Source: Lentinula raphanica (taxonomy: Eukaryota; Basidiomycota; Agaricomycetes; Agaricales; Omphalotaceae). From it: a stretch of DNA of 64,000 nt. The position numbers and the translations under genes are program-made. Shown here in pieces: positions 1 to 12,989 of the stretch (position 1 is its first letter; each line of letters opens with the position of its first letter). The notes beneath the pieces are model-generated. The model was not told the DNA's origin, did not search any database, and saw only the letters and a list, made by a program, of their open reading frames with translations. The stretch spans positions 1,116,001-1,180,000 of the forward strand of contig JANVFP010000012.1 of assembly GCA_027919835.1 (NCBI GenBank). The letters are read 5' to 3'.

Positions 1-1072
1 TCGAAGTGCGCACTGTTGAAGGTGAACTGGACGTTGGAAGTGGTTTGATGCGGCTTGGAGGAGAGGATATGCCTTCTCGTTCCCTGGATGACGAATGGGA
101 CAGTCACACTAACGAAGAGCCAATGCATCCTGATCCCGACGCTGTATGGGTCGATAGGTACGATCTTATTCCAAAAGATAACAATATTCATGCTATTTTC
201 GAATGACTGTATGTATGCAAATATTGGCAAGTTGAAGGGGGCATGGTGCATCTCATTGTTCCCTTTCTGCCTTCTACCACCGTCTGGCTTGATTTGAATG
301 CGAAATCTACAGGTTCGACGCGAGATTACTTCTCGATCCTCAAACCTTGCTCAATTCATCGGCGAATGAAGAACAAGATATTGTTGCCCCTGCACCAAGC
401 TCTCCTTCAGGCTGGTCCGATCTCTCATCCGATGCTGAAGATACATACTTTCTGACAGCCGATGAGACTGAAGACTTCAGGAGGGAGAAGCGTCGTCGCT
501 TGATGGAACAAGCCAGGGAAGATAGGTTAAAGGCTCGAATGGAGGAAGACGGAGAAGAGATCTGGGGTGGAAGCGACGAAGAGGTATACATCATCTTCAC
601 ATCGAGAATATCACTCACTTAATCACCCAAGCCTGAAGAATCACAAAGAGAAATCATGCGACGCACTGCAAAGTCTATACTCACATCACCCAATCCCGCC
701 CAATTGGAACTACGTATTCTTGCAAATCACGGAGCAGATCCACGTTTTGCGTTCTTGCGAGGACGATGGAGTCGTGCATGGAAAACCGTCAAGGCCCGCG
801 TCAGAGCGGATGAGGCGGAACAAAAGCAGAAGGCTGCTCTGAACTCTGTCAGAACTGGGCTTGTGGAGGATTATGCTGACAGTGATGAAAGCGGCGAGGA
901 CGATGGAGCACAAGCTGAGGTCAAAGAGGAAAGGCCGAGCGAGGCTGTGGCATCGGGAAGCAGCACATCAGCTTCGGCAGGACCGAGTGAGAAGTTCAAT
1001 GTTGAGGAAGCACAGGCTCTGCGTCGTGCACGAGCAAAAGAGTGGATGGCAAACCGAAAAGCTGCTGCTTAG
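1..1072 (+). CDS. SWAP/SURP-type splicing regulator, 3' part (5' end outside window)
   Basis: Three exons are visible: 1-157, 313-583 and 632-1072. GT-AG introns lie at 158-312 and 584-631, and the frame stays open across both. The first exon is open to the window edge, so the start is missing. Across the first junction the protein reads WVDRFDARLLLD, which resembles the DRY_EERY N-terminal domain of suppressor-of-white-apricot proteins. The last exon opens with a region fitting the SURP pattern: IMRRTAKSIL, then QLELRILANHGADPRFAFL. SURP modules bind splicing factor SF1, so a nuclear role in pre-mRNA splicing is inferred. The remainder is acidic and Ser-rich and ends RAKEWMANRKAAA. Family assignment is moderately sure. 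A general RNA-binding protein with a chance SURP-like pattern is the alternative. Confidence 0.6.
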
Positions 1073-1732
1073 TGCACATCATCTTGTACTAATATTATCA
1101 TCATCCGTAGGTTCTGTCTGATCACGTTTTGGAGTGCTTACCTGCTAGCGGTTATCATTAGAGTACACACATTCTGGAGTGAGTCACAATACCTGTAGAT
1201 TTATTGAACAGTTTAAAACTTACAGGAATATATCATCGAGTGTTTACACAGTTGAATGATGCCAGAAGTCTTCGAAGTCTTCAAGATCTTTTCCGGTCAA
1301 GGGTTGGTAGCCATAATCTCTGGCAATATCATCTCACTGAAGTTGAGAGGTTTGCTATGTCATCTTGGACGCACTTTAGTAATAGGTGACTTTACGGTAA
1401 GATTGTTGGGGGAATGATGAATGAGTCAAACATTCACTGGTCATAACGTAGACTGAGCATGAGGTAGTAAGCCGGTGAGTTAACGTTTCTCTTCTTACTG
1501 ATTGTTTCTCTCAAATGCCGCCTACGTCATATTGCTGGTGTTGCGGATTATTGACGAACGAGGGACTAGTTGGGATATGTGCATAATACTAGGTGGATAC
1601 CTATATGTCATACACCATCCAATGCTCCGCGATGGTACCTGGTACCTACGAGTTAATGGTCCAGGAGTGGCGTATCGCAAGAGGACTTATAATGGCCCCC
1701 GTCGAACAACACTGCTCTTGCTAACCATCCAG
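1073..1732. other. Intergenic spacer, no gene seen
   Basis: This 660-bp stretch lies between the stop of the SURP-type gene and the ATG of the next gene on the same strand. It holds only short open frames without family resemblance. The open frame running into the next gene from 1502 has no upstream start that improves the model. It probably contains the terminator of one gene and the promoter of the next. Confidence 0.5.
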
Positions 1733-2703
1733 ATGTCTTCCCCGAATCTCAAATCTCATTCAACGCAAACACAGCCAACCCCCTCTGAGCCGTTGAAAGA
1801 TACGCAATTAAACAAACCCGATGTCTCCACTCCACTGGCACAGCAGATCCTTGATGATGAGACTGTAGTGGGCACAGATGAGGTGAGGCGCGTGCAACTG
1901 TATTCTCGGGACCTGCATATGAATAGTAATATCGTGCACAATCCCAGTCTCCAGAAACAGAAAGCAAATTCAAAACATCTGTAGAGAAACTCCGGGACGC
2001 AATCGAAGGCTATAATACCGCTCTCTCTCAGAATGCCGACGAGAAAACACTCGAGAAGCACGAGCAGAATGTTATCCAGGCTTTAAAGGAGGCAGCAGAG
2101 AACTCGCCGAACCCAGAGATCAAGGAGTACTACAAAGCAAAAGCATTGGAATTCATGAAAGTCGGACGGACAGCCAAGAAAGTTCTGACGAACGATATCA
2201 TCAAGGGCGTACTATTCATCCTCGCCTCGCCAGTCGCCCTACTATCTTCCGTAGTGGTATAGTCGTTTGTTTCGTGATACTTTAGCTGCTTGATTGAAAT
2301 TCTTCCTTAAAGGTATCTGCAGGCGGTCTCGTTTATGGCTTGGTGCGATGGCATTTGAACATCTCGAATGATTGTATGTCCTTACTGATACCATCCACTG
2401 TAGGGCTCGGTCGTGAAGGGAGTCGGCGACTTGATGAGTGGTATGACGTTTTCTGGGACTGTTTTGGGATCCAAGGACGAACCGGCGACCAAGAAGAAAG
2501 ATGCCGGAGTTCAGAACGATGGAGAAGGGCGGGAAGAAGACGGAAGTGATGAGAAACAACCTGAGGAGAACAAGGAAGATGAAGACGGACTAGCAGTCGA
2601 TACGGCCGTACCGGAAGGCCATGAAGCCGAGGGTGAGACTGAGGGTGTTGGAGGCGAAGGTGAAGGTGAAACCGCCATGAAAACTCCTGCGCGAGCTGAC
2701 TGA
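1733..2703 (+). CDS. Unknown protein with central hydrophobic segment and acidic tail
   Basis: Four exons (1733-1882, 1948-2256, 2313-2342, 2404-2703) give 262 residues with GT-AG introns throughout. The third exon is only 30 nt. The N-terminal 50 residues are polar and Ser/Thr/Pro-rich. Next comes a charged, helical-looking stretch with many Lys and Glu. A hydrophobic Ala/Val/Gly-rich block follows, roughly residues 135-175, including VLFILASPVALLSSVV and the text just after it. That block could be a membrane-inserting hairpin. The C-terminal 80 residues are strongly acidic (Glu/Asp/Gly). I do not recognise the family. A membrane-associated role is inferred from hydrophobicity alone. Confidence 0.6.
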
Positions 2704-2992
2704 GGCTTGAGTTGATCGGATAGATATCGACGTCGGACGTTTCATAAATTCTGTAGCAAATATGATCAGTGTATTGATACGAAAGCTGTAAGTAACTTGT
2801 AATCGAGGCAGAGACCCTGACTCAATGCAGACTGAACGCGTCCGAAATGATTACATTTCTTGTACTGACATCTCAGTGTGACGGTATATGAAATCAGCAC
2901 TTTATCTGAGTGAAGTTGACTGCGCGCGTTACATTCCTTGACGATTGAGCGATTCTACAAAATTTGACTCACTAGATAGTGTATCAGCTTAC

Positions 2993-5900
2993 TTATGCTA
3001 CAAGTTTCCAGGCGTCCATGATTTCGTCCAGAGACCTGATCGACCACCCTGCACCTAATGCCGTGGTCATCCTCGATCCAGTAGAGTGCAATACTTCCTT
3101 GATACTCAAATCTAACACTTCGCTGTTGCTGGTCCCTGCAGGAGGCGCAACATTCAGACATTGAGCGTGAGCTTCTGCCGCGAGCTCCTTGAGCACGATG
3201 AGCAGCGTTGATACAGGAACGGCGTTGCGTAGGAGATACCAAGAAAGATCACTAGCAGTTTTCTCGTCCAAAAATCCAGGACGGCCAAGCGAATATCGTC
3301 CGAGAACTTGTGCAAATTCCGGAGTAGCTCGGATGGTTTCTAGCTGATTGTCCAAGTCATGCAACGTTGCCCAAACTGTACTGTCACGGATCAGGGGAGT
3401 GCGATAATTATTTTCCGGACGACCACTGAACCTCCTTTCGTAGACTCTACCATAGAAATCTGCAAGGAACCGAAGATCTTGCAAGTGCAGATGGAAGTAA
3501 CGGGACTTTGAAGACATTCCGCGGTAACGGAATAGTGTTAGATGTGATTGCATCGTTTGCGGCTTTCCTTGAAGAATAGAATCATACAGCACTGCATGAC
3601 AATAGGTATGTAAGAGTCGCTCCTGGTCAGTTCTTCCGTCACTGCGACAGAAGTAATCCGCAAATGCCAGAAACAGAGGGTCGTTGGAGAAAGAAGTGAT
3701 GAATTCCCACAAATCGCCTGCCGGGTGGGTTTTGGTGTCGGTCAGTTGCGGATAGTCCAATGAAGCAGCATCTCCTGCTGACGATCTAGAGCGGACGAAA
3801 AGACTGCGACTGCCACGAGGATCTTCGGTGTAGCTTAAGAAAGCAGTTCGTCGTTTCACGTACAACGTCTGGGTCCGCATAAGAGCTTCCTTATGTTGAG
3901 CGACTTTTTCAGTGTCGAGGTAGAAAGGCCAATATCTAGGAGTGTCTACTCGTACAGACAAGAGTTTGTGAAGATCAGGAATGAGTGTCGGCGCTATCAG
4001 TTGTGTGGTCCCAGTGGCTTTGCCCTCCCTCATGGTGATCTTGACAGGAAGATACACAACTTCCTTCGTTTCGACGTCTCGTGCAACAAGACATCGTGGT
4101 TCAACAGCAAGCACCCAAAGATGCCGAAGGGCCTGCAGGTAGCACTTGTTATCTGCAGAATTGGAATGAGTACGGGGAAAGAAAGCTGCAACCATGCATG
4201 CAATAGCAGCGTCCGAAGTTCCGAGCGTGAACCGTCCACCTCCAAGGAAAAGCAATCCGATTGCCTGATGAGTTGAGACGTGAATGCCATACTTGAAGGC
4301 AGGATGATACATCGTGGTCGCGTACATCCCATACGCATACCGAAGTCTCCGCAAACATGTTATCTCTCCTGTTCCTGCCATGACCATGCTCAAGGAAACT
4401 GTGATCAGATTCAATCCGTCACGCGCGGCTGACCGTTTGATCCTCCAGTCGAAAGAAGGGCCTATTTTTCAAAGATTCGATAAGTTGGAGTGAGAACGAG
4501 AAGAATGAGGTCCGTACTGTTTGAGTACACGGTTCGCGTGTAAAGATCATGATATCGGATGATCATTTTATAGGCTTCTTGGCGGGCAGTCCCTGCGTAC
4601 TTCAAGCCGATAGCGAAACAACACCCAGCAATGATATTGTAGTACGCTAGCTCCCAAGCATCGGCGATCGTTGACCCTGGGGGCAATTTATGTTTATTCT
4701 CGATACCTTTACGAATTGCCTCTGGCACCTGAGAGGCAATCCAATCGTTGTTTGGGGTGATTTCATTCCACATGATCAACGAACGAGCTAACGTTCGAAG
4801 GAGGAGGAAGCTGGGTTGGACACGGTTCAAACCTAGGACGGTATCGGGAATACTGAGCATATCCGCAACGTCCTGGCGTCCAGTTTTAAGGTACATCAAT
4901 CCCAGAGCGATGCTTGCAGCAGGCGAAGTGAGGTTGATATCGAACGAGGCATTAGGAGTGCCATATTCTCCGTCGCCATGAATGAGAATATTCAAGCGTT
5001 CTAAGATTGCGATGTCTGCAGGAATACTAGATCCCTTCCCAAGCATGATCATACCGAAAGCCAGAGCAGCGGAGTATGTGTACGCTTCTCGATATTCATT
5101 GCTGATATCGGGCTGCACCAAATCTTTTCGGCTCATTTGGGCTAAGCATACTTCTGCCATACGTCTGTTTCTAGTGCCCAAATACAGCAAACCAACACCG
5201 GCCATTCCTGCAGCTTGCGTATGCAATGGTACGTTCAAATCCACGGTAGGCGTAGGCAACAGCGCTGGGGTATGGACAGCCAGAAGCTTAGTTACATGCT
5301 GGTTGCCATTCCCTACATTGGCTGCCGACAAACCCAATAACACACCGATTGAGGTAAGATCGTGCTTGGGAGTTAGATAGCCAAATGTATGCCACGTTAA
5401 CATCTCTTTTAGATGTCCTGTGAGTCCAAGCCCAAACAGAAATCCTGCATGTTCCGGAGTCAATTCGGATGGCTTATTGAACGCGATCCAAGAGCTATCT
5501 ATACTGGCGGCCGAGGAGGATATTCTGAGTGCTGCTGCGACACCGTTGTGAAATTCACCCCAATGCAGTGATTCGGGCACGAGTTTGCTGGAATCTATAG
5601 AAACCACGCTATTGATTGGGTAGAGTTTGACAGAAAATTCAAATTTGGGGATGCTGAACGCCTCGCGGGAAATGAAAGACATCGATCCAAAAGTGAACAT
5701 GGCTCTGCCATAGGGTAGCGCTAGCGTACGTTCCGCAATACGGCAAACTTGCATTTGATGGTCCTTTGCTTGATCATGTTCGCTACACAAGGTATGAGAC
5801 AACATCGCACGGAGTGAGCTGTTGATAACTCACGTTCCATCGGGGCGCTCCAAAGCCCGTGCCGAAGAGATAGTGGACGAAGACAGCAGTCGAGCAATTT

Positions 5901-8900
5901 CTTCCAACCGTCTATCTTGCCCGAAACGTATGCTGGTGAACTCGTCCAACTCTAATTCAACACCGGTCGAGACTTCTACTTCACCGGAAGTGGCAGCTTT
6001 GGCTGAGGATACAATTTGATCCATAGTCTTGCGGGGATGAGACGATGTCTGGTTCGCCGGTGAGCAGAAGTATCACGATCTGGGATGTACTCACAAGGTA
6101 GTCCTTAGCCGATCTATAGCCGTTCGTTAACTTCAGATCCATACTAGGATTCGTAGACGCTGCGACATCATCTCGAGATATCAACTTGTACGCTTCGTGA
6201 GGCCAATCCAGGGGCGGGGCCATCTGGCACGTTCGGATTGCCTCTCTTAATGGTGCGGCAATGCCCAACGGAAGTCGTGCGATGAAGTCTTCGTTGATCC
6301 CATTCATAACCATTTGTTTGACAGCATTCTCCGCGCGCTTCAAGTTTCGTTTGACTTCGGGATCTGAGAGATTCATGTACACCAGAGTAAGTATTTTCAT
6401 GGACTCAAGCGGGTCGACGTTCCCATAGGCATAAGATGGCTGGATACGGAAACGAGCTGCAAGCTCAAGGGCATCGAACCAAGGCACTTTCCATTCAGGA
6501 TTGCTGATACGGCCGTAGAGGATGGCGGAAATATCGGGAGGCCAGACAGGGATAGTGTCATCGAGATTTTGAACAGCTGGAAAAGGCTTTCAGAGGGAGA
6601 AAATTGCAGTCTGAAATTGTGAGCATACCTGCAGTGACGGATGAAGGCCAAGGAAGGGAGGACATAGAGTCAGGACATATTCTTCTCCAATAATCTGCCC
6701 ACTCCGGACGGATGTACATAGCTATTCGACAGATCACCGGTGCTAGTCGCAATAACGCAGAATATCGATCAAGCAGAAGACGTAACTCTTCCCCGAGGGT
6801 GTGTAAAGTATACAACACAACCACGAGCTGGTTATATGAGTCTGTACCCTTTTGCATTGTAGGTAAACGCGCAGCAGAGGGTGCTGCAGGCAGAGCGGAG
6901 GTCGGAGGCAGTTTCAGGTGCTTCAGTGCAGGGTCCTCACAGAACCGCTTATGTGAAGTAGTATGGTACAGAGCATTCCATGCGTTGAATGATGGGGCAA
7001 GACCGGTGGAAGAAGATATTGTACCACTTTGGAGCCCGAATGTGGTGTACAAGGCATTCGCGAGACAATCAAACTGTGCTTCCGGAAGACCGGTGAAAGT
7101 CCGCGATGCCCAATTCTGGAGAAAGTGGCGATGAAGAAGGAAGCAGGTATCGGCGGGCAGACATAAGGCAAGGATTTGTAATGTCTGTGTTGTTAGATCG
7201 TCACTGGGATAGTAATGGAAAGATGCACACGCAAGCGAGCCATCTGACATTTGAAAAGTGGAGAGATATGGCGACGACAGTCCGTCAATGATAGAGACAA
7301 TGTGAGTAGTATCATTCGGGGCTCCTTGATATGAAGACTCTTCGACTTGCATGCTATCATGAGGAAGAGGCTCTGAATTCTGCATGGTCGGCGTAAGAGC
7401 GATCTCGCATATCCCATGAGTCAGCAAAAATAGTTCGCCACCAGGCTTCACAACCAATAGATCCCAGATAGACAGGCGCGTACCACAGACAATAGATGTT
7501 GATATAGCAGCCATCTGTCTTAAAACAGTGATATCCATACGGCGGGCCTCATTGGAAGCCAGCTGAAAAACTGTCAGACTTCGTCGGGAAGGCAGACAAA
7601 TAGAAAATAGAGAACGGGTTAGTCTCTCGACTTTCCGATGGTCGAAAAGTGATACTGTGATAGCGGGAGACGTCTCAATACTAGGTGATGATCAGCAGAA
7701 ATTTTGGTAGACTGTCAAGCAAACTGACTCTGCTTGATCTAACTCCATCTCGTGAAGCTTATCCATCCACAAGCAAGTTTTCATCCTCCCGTGTTCTGTC
7801 GGCATTAGCGCGTCTATATCTCCACTTCCCCTAGAACCTAAGACCATACGATTCATTGTGATACTTAGATCATGACGAGTTAACGAGTTCCTTCTCATTT
7901 TCGTGATCTGTTCCGGCTGTGACTGGGTGTCGGGGTGAGTGGAATTGGCATTTAAGTTTGGCCCCGATGCCAAGGACGCCATCGTCGTAGTCGTGGATAA
8001 CGAGGGAGCCATACCAGGAAGTTTGGAAAGCGGTGGAAATTCAGCTAGTTCTGGAAGCGATTGCTGCGGTGATGATGGTCGCATATAAGGAGAGGCAGGA
8101 TGCAGTTTATCCAAGATGTCCGGGAAAGCAGAAGAAGTACGCCGACTAGTTGAAGGCATGCTCTGACGTTTTTTATGTGCCAGATTTTGCGAACGTTTTC
8201 GGCTCAAGGGTATTGGTGAGTCCTTGGGCTTGATGTATACATAGCGCCAAACGGTCAGACGTCTCTTTTCAGTGTCTACGGTGACAATAATTTCGTGAGG
8301 TGAATTGGGCCCGCTGTGTGATGTCCAGAGTATGACTTCATGTGGCGAAACTGGCTTCAGTGGTTTGGTGGAGTTCTCATCTTCGTCTTTCAGCGTAGTC
8401 GATCCTGCATTTCCGACAATGCCACTAGTCAAACCAACAGCTGAGGGTTCAGCAAATGGATTGGAGAGGCAGAAAATTGTAGGTAAAACATCTTCACCGG
8501 CTAGTTCAGCTTCATAAAGCTCAGCCGGTTCCAATACGCGTTGGATGAGCAAGCCATGAGGTGTGACTGGCCAAGCTTTCCGCACGATGAAAGGCAAAGC
8601 AAAAGTGTGTTCGAATCCGGAGTCGAAGTATACTTTGCCAATACTGCGCAAGAAGACGAAGACTGCAGAAACTTTGGCGTCGCGTTTTGCCGGTGGTATA
8701 CGAGATTTCTGATTAGCGTGGAAGAAGGGTCCAAATGTTGGCCTTTCAGAGGGAGATCTTGAAGCGGAGTCTAGTCGTTCAGCAAAATACTTTGGTGGAA
8801 AGGAATCATTTTCCTCCAACCATCCTATACAAGCCCACTGAACCGGCTGACCCTCGATTTCAAAACTCCATTTCTTCCGCACAACTCCGCCCACACTCAG

Positions 8901-9128
8901 CACAACATTATTGTCATTCCAAGTTAGTTCCTGCTCTGGATAGTCTTTTCCACCTATAGACACACGCGAGGAGTAGACGGCTGAAGGTGCAGAGACACTG
9001 CTTCCACGAAGCGCATTCTTGATTGATCTCAACAAGGTAGATTCATGCTGATCGCCAGAGGGTTTTTGGGAGATATTTGGACGATGTCGGGGGTAGAGAT
9101 TGATAGGCAGGGGTTCAAGCCGTGCCAT
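2993..9128 (-). CDS. APC1: Anaphase-promoting complex subunit 1
   Basis: Six exons on the minus strand (9128-7729, 7680-6629, 6576-6095, 6027-5834, 5782-4518, 4461-2993) give exactly 1954 codons, so 1953 residues, within the usual APC1 range. APC1 is the largest scaffold of the APC/C ubiquitin ligase that drives exit from mitosis. The N-terminal 460 residues contain a beta-rich region (WNDNNVVLSVGG, then KKWSFEIEG) and a Ser-rich linker. The C-terminal half carries the proteasome/cyclosome repeats: FHNGVAAALRI, AGFLFGLGLTGHL, TSIGVLLGLSAANVG and AGVGLLYLGT. Near the C-terminus are HQAIGLLFLGGGRFTLGTS and LQALRHLWVLAVEPRCL, both close to the human protein. The gene is divergent from het-c across 301 bp and convergent with the preceding gene. 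Identity is very secure; the exact ends of the short fourth and fifth introns are less so. Confidence 0.93.
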
Positions 9129-9429
9129 GTCGCAATTTACAAGTGCAAGGAGACGCGATGAGTCGAGTTAAACGCCTAAGAACGAACGGCACAGTAGAGT
9201 GCCCATGTAGCAGCCATGTAGTTTAGAGTAGAAACGTTAGGCGCCTATTCTCATCATGTTAGCTTATCTTATCTTCAGATAAGATAGAAAAATCTTATCT
9301 CGGGTCAAGATAATCGATAATTTTCTTCGCTCTTGGCCCGCTTGGTCCAGCCAGACTCGGAGTTCTTGGCATGGACAACTGCGGACAAACACTGGAAGAG
9401 TCTGCTGGTTTGAACTTTGAACCACCATC
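9129..9429. promoter_or_regulatory. Divergent APC1/het-c promoter with GATA-motif cluster
   Basis: Only 301 bp separate the start codons of APC1 (minus) and the het-c homologue (plus), so both promoters must overlap here. Between 9261 and 9322 there is a dense run of TTATCT/AGATAA motifs on both strands. It includes a perfect inverted repeat with 10-bp arms (TATCTTATCT, 2-nt spacer, AGATAAGATA) at 9265-9286, then further copies near 9294 and 9308-9320. HGATAR is the binding site of fungal GATA zinc-finger factors, such as nitrogen and iron regulators. Regulation by such a factor is inferred, not shown. Confidence 0.55.
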
Positions 9430-12400
9430 ATGCCCAACATCTCAACAGGTCTACTGCTTTTGACCGTCATCGTCATCTTATTTCCCTCCAATGTGCAGGC
9501 ATTTGGAGCAGGTGATATACCTGATTTTGCATATCTGAATGTACGCCGATCCGTTGAGATATGATGAATCCCTGATGACACTCTGTGGCAGGATAAAGCC
9601 TTCCGTCATGGAGACATCGAAAACATCCTTGAGCAGGTCCTCAAGAATGCTGCTCGTGCTGCTGGCGGAGGAGGCCTACTTGGATTTGCCAGGCAGGCTT
9701 TGAAAACCGCCAGCGGTGGATCCAAGTTCGATAAGGGAGATATCAAGAGAGTATACTTTGTGAGTACAAAGCTCCCTGTTCTGTGTTGGTGTCAGATAAT
9801 AATACATATCTACAGGGAAACTGGCTACGAGATTACTCGCAGGTATGCTTCGCGTAATCATCAGAGCTCATCAAAGGCATCTCAGTACAATAATCAAACA
9901 ACCAGGCCATGGATATCGCTGGACTGAGCAAACTGACTGCGGAAACATTAGTCTTGGTCGTTTCCGTTCTTGGCTTCATGGCAAGAATCTGGAATCTTCT
10001 TATATGCACACGATTGCTCAAAGTACTTTAGACCTTCGGTTTTGCTACTGAGGAGTTCGAGGTTACTGCCGATCGTTTGGGTGTTTATCTACCAGTAGTG
10101 AGTACTGAATCGATGCAAATTCACCGTACAACACCGAACGATTTCACTAGGAACACATCGATAATCCCAAGTTAATACCTTCTTCTCAGTTCCGAAAATA
10201 CAAACTAACACTCGTTATTCACTTAGGGGTTATGCAGAGAAGGAAGGCGACGCGCGAAACTATCATCCTAAGCTTCGCCCACCTGTCGATCCCCGTGAAC
10301 TAGAAATTGATCCAAGGAACGGAATGAAAAACTACATGGCCACAGCGGATCAAGACTGGGATTCTTCCACGGCTCACATCCGCCGTACCTTCCGTGCCTG
10401 CATTGAGTATGGCAGACGTGCTGGCGAGCGAGAGGGGGCAGATTTGTGGGAAGCGTATCGACTACTTGGCACCGGATTGCATACCAGTCAGTGAAATGTC
10501 AATCTGAGACTCATTAATCGCTAACCTCCAAAATACACAGTGGAAGATCTCGTCTGTATCCTCTTTCCTCCAGGTTACAAGAGCTATGCTGATCGTTTCG
10601 TAGTTGGCACACAGCAATTGGTGTGAAATAAGTTTGAGGAAAATGGGCTACTCCGAAGTATTCTGTCATGTCGGTGAAAATACTGACATCGATACTCCCA
10701 ATGGTCGCGCTCCGCCTCTCGTGACAGGTACATTTGGGAGCGCCGATTTCTTACACTCCCTGCTTGGCGAAGCAACTGAGTGAGCAACTGTTCCTTCATA
10801 TATGCCCATATGTTCTCTCATGAAAGAGTATAGCCATTTGAGTCAAGCCAGTGTCACATCACTATCTCAAAAGATGTCGGATGCTTCCAATAATTCTAAT
10901 GCGTCCATGAACATAGAGAAGCTTCGAGCAATCTTCGCCAAGCTTCCGATCGGTGGTAGCGATGAAAAGATGAACCAAGCGGAACAACTACAACAAGAGT
11001 CAAAGGCCTACAACTTCAATCCAGATGATATCGCCCCTCCCGCTGTCCAGAAACAGCTGCTTGAGATGCTAGTATGGAGAGACGGTATATTCCGATGGAT
11101 TACGGAAAAGATTGAAATGATACCTGGACTATCGTCGTTGATTGACGAGTTGACGAACGCATTGAACGCTTGTGAGTATAACATTGCATCTCTTGTCTGT
11201 CTAAAAAGCAGAATTGAAACCCTACGGTCAGATGTGTACACTGTGATCGCCCCTTGGTTGACGGTGAGCGAACTTCTATACCGCTTAGATTGCTACAGAG
11301 AAGTAATAGGTTCAACAGCCTATTCTCACCCAGGCTACGAGTGTCTTGGGTGAAGGTAGTAAAGCTGTTATTGATACAGAGGACCAATATGAAGTAAGTT
11401 CAAGGCTGTTAGACTGCTACTGAATCTCAGGTATCAATAAATATCTTCACAGGTCTTCAACAACCCCGACGCTTCTGATCCTTCGCATAGTTTACTATCC
11501 AAAGATCACTTTGGTCTCATCCTGAACGAGCCCGCAGGAAAGGTCGCCCAACTTGTCGTCGTCTATAGCACTGAGCTCATTGTCAAAGTGAGACGGCACA
11601 GACTCTCTCAATCTTCAACGGTGATACTTACATATATGATATTTCATAGGCTTGGGCAGACGATAGTGATCCTGATCGAGTAATTGACCAGATCCTGGAA
11701 GCCTTCCACCACCCTTACTTCGCAGACGACGCGTCTTCAATCCAATACAAGATGTTTGAGGAGATGCAACGCTGGATTGGAGGTTTGGGGGAGGACGAAG
11801 CATCTCAGACCATCGAAGCGCTGACTAAGGAAAGTGTACGAAATGGCAAGAATAAAAGGCTCACAGATGAGAGTGAAGGTCAAGTTGAGGCCGGATATGG
11901 AACACCCTATACCTCTCAGCCACAAAAATCTGTATATGATACTGGTAAGCATCTGTTCATGGATCACACGAGCACCTTGAGTTCAATGACAATGGCTTCA
12001 GGTTATCATGATGCTGGAGAAGCACGCTATGGAAGTCAAGACGAACGTCGTCCCCAGTATACATCTGGTGAGCATTCTGATTTCTCAACCTAGTCAACCA
12101 GCTCGCGACCAAACGTCAAACGTTTCCAGGCTCCTATGCACAGACGGATAGTCGCAATTCGGATCAGTACTCTGGCGACGATACTTTTAACCGAACGTCA
12201 TACCGTCAGGACGATGAATATAACCCCAGACGTGGTCAACAATACAGTGGCTCCATCGAATATGGCGACCAGCAAGTTGGAGGCTATGGTGTCAGCCAAC
12301 AGGACAACCAAAACACGTATGGGTATGGTCAGGCTTCGGGATATGGCCGACCCGCAGAAACAGGTTATGGTCGACCTGCAGAAGATTTCTACGATTCCGG

Positions 12401-12989
12401 ACGGAATGAACAACCGTCATATGGAATGGGCGGCTACCAACAACAAGTCAATCGACAGGAATACGAGGATTATGAAGGACGTGGATCCCATCGTCATGAA
12501 TATGATCGACCCTCAGAATTCCGACGCTCTCAACTCGATGCGCGACCTGAAACGGTGGAGTTCCGAGCTGGAGACGCATACGGCGCTGGTCAATATGAAG
12601 AGAAGAGGTACAACGCTGATACTGGACCTCTCAGCCACCAGCATCAGCATGGGCATGGGCGTCGCCATCACGGGTCAAGGCAAGATGAATACGCACCCTC
12701 AACCGAGCAGACGTATGGGCAATATGGTTCTGGCCGCGGGTATGGTGGTACCGAGGACTACCGTTTTGACGAAAACAATGATCAGCGCCGAGGCGACGAG
12801 TTCGAACGAGGACCTAGAGAAGAGGAGGAACCGTATGAAGGTGGACGTAGACACAACAGGCCGCATGGTGGCCATCACGGAGGCCATCATGGACGTGGAG
12901 GGCGTCATAGCCCGGGAGAGGACGAGACGTTTGGAGCAGAAAGACTTAACATCAACGACGAGTACGATGGCAGAAACAGATACTATTAA
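9430..12989 (+). CDS. het-c: Heterokaryon incompatibility protein HET-C homologue
   Basis: Sixteen exons give exactly 905 codons (904 residues): 9430-9540, 9592-9759, 9816-9842, 9906-9980, 10032-10097, 10151-10170, 10227-10486, 10541-10551, 10604-10779, 10834-11171, 11232-11263, 11319-11393, 11453-11587, 11650-11944, 12002-12067, 12130-12989. An N-terminal hydrophobic stretch of about 24 residues looks like a signal peptide. HET-C landmarks follow in order: FGAGDIPDFAYL, FRHGDIENIL, VKRVYFGNWLRDYSQ-type text, AMDIAGLSKL, FATEEFEVTADRLGVYLPVE, HIDNPKGYA, DPRELEIDPRNGMKNYMA and HSNWCEISL. Exons of 11, 20, 27 and 32 nt are required to keep these intact. From about residue 596 the protein becomes a low-complexity Tyr/Gly/Arg/His-rich tail, as in ascomycete HET-C. 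The fourth intron (9981-10031) starts with GC. In Neurospora, het-c alleles control vegetative self-recognition. The role in a basidiomycete is unknown; a membrane or secretory function is inferred from the signal peptide. Confidence 0.9.
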
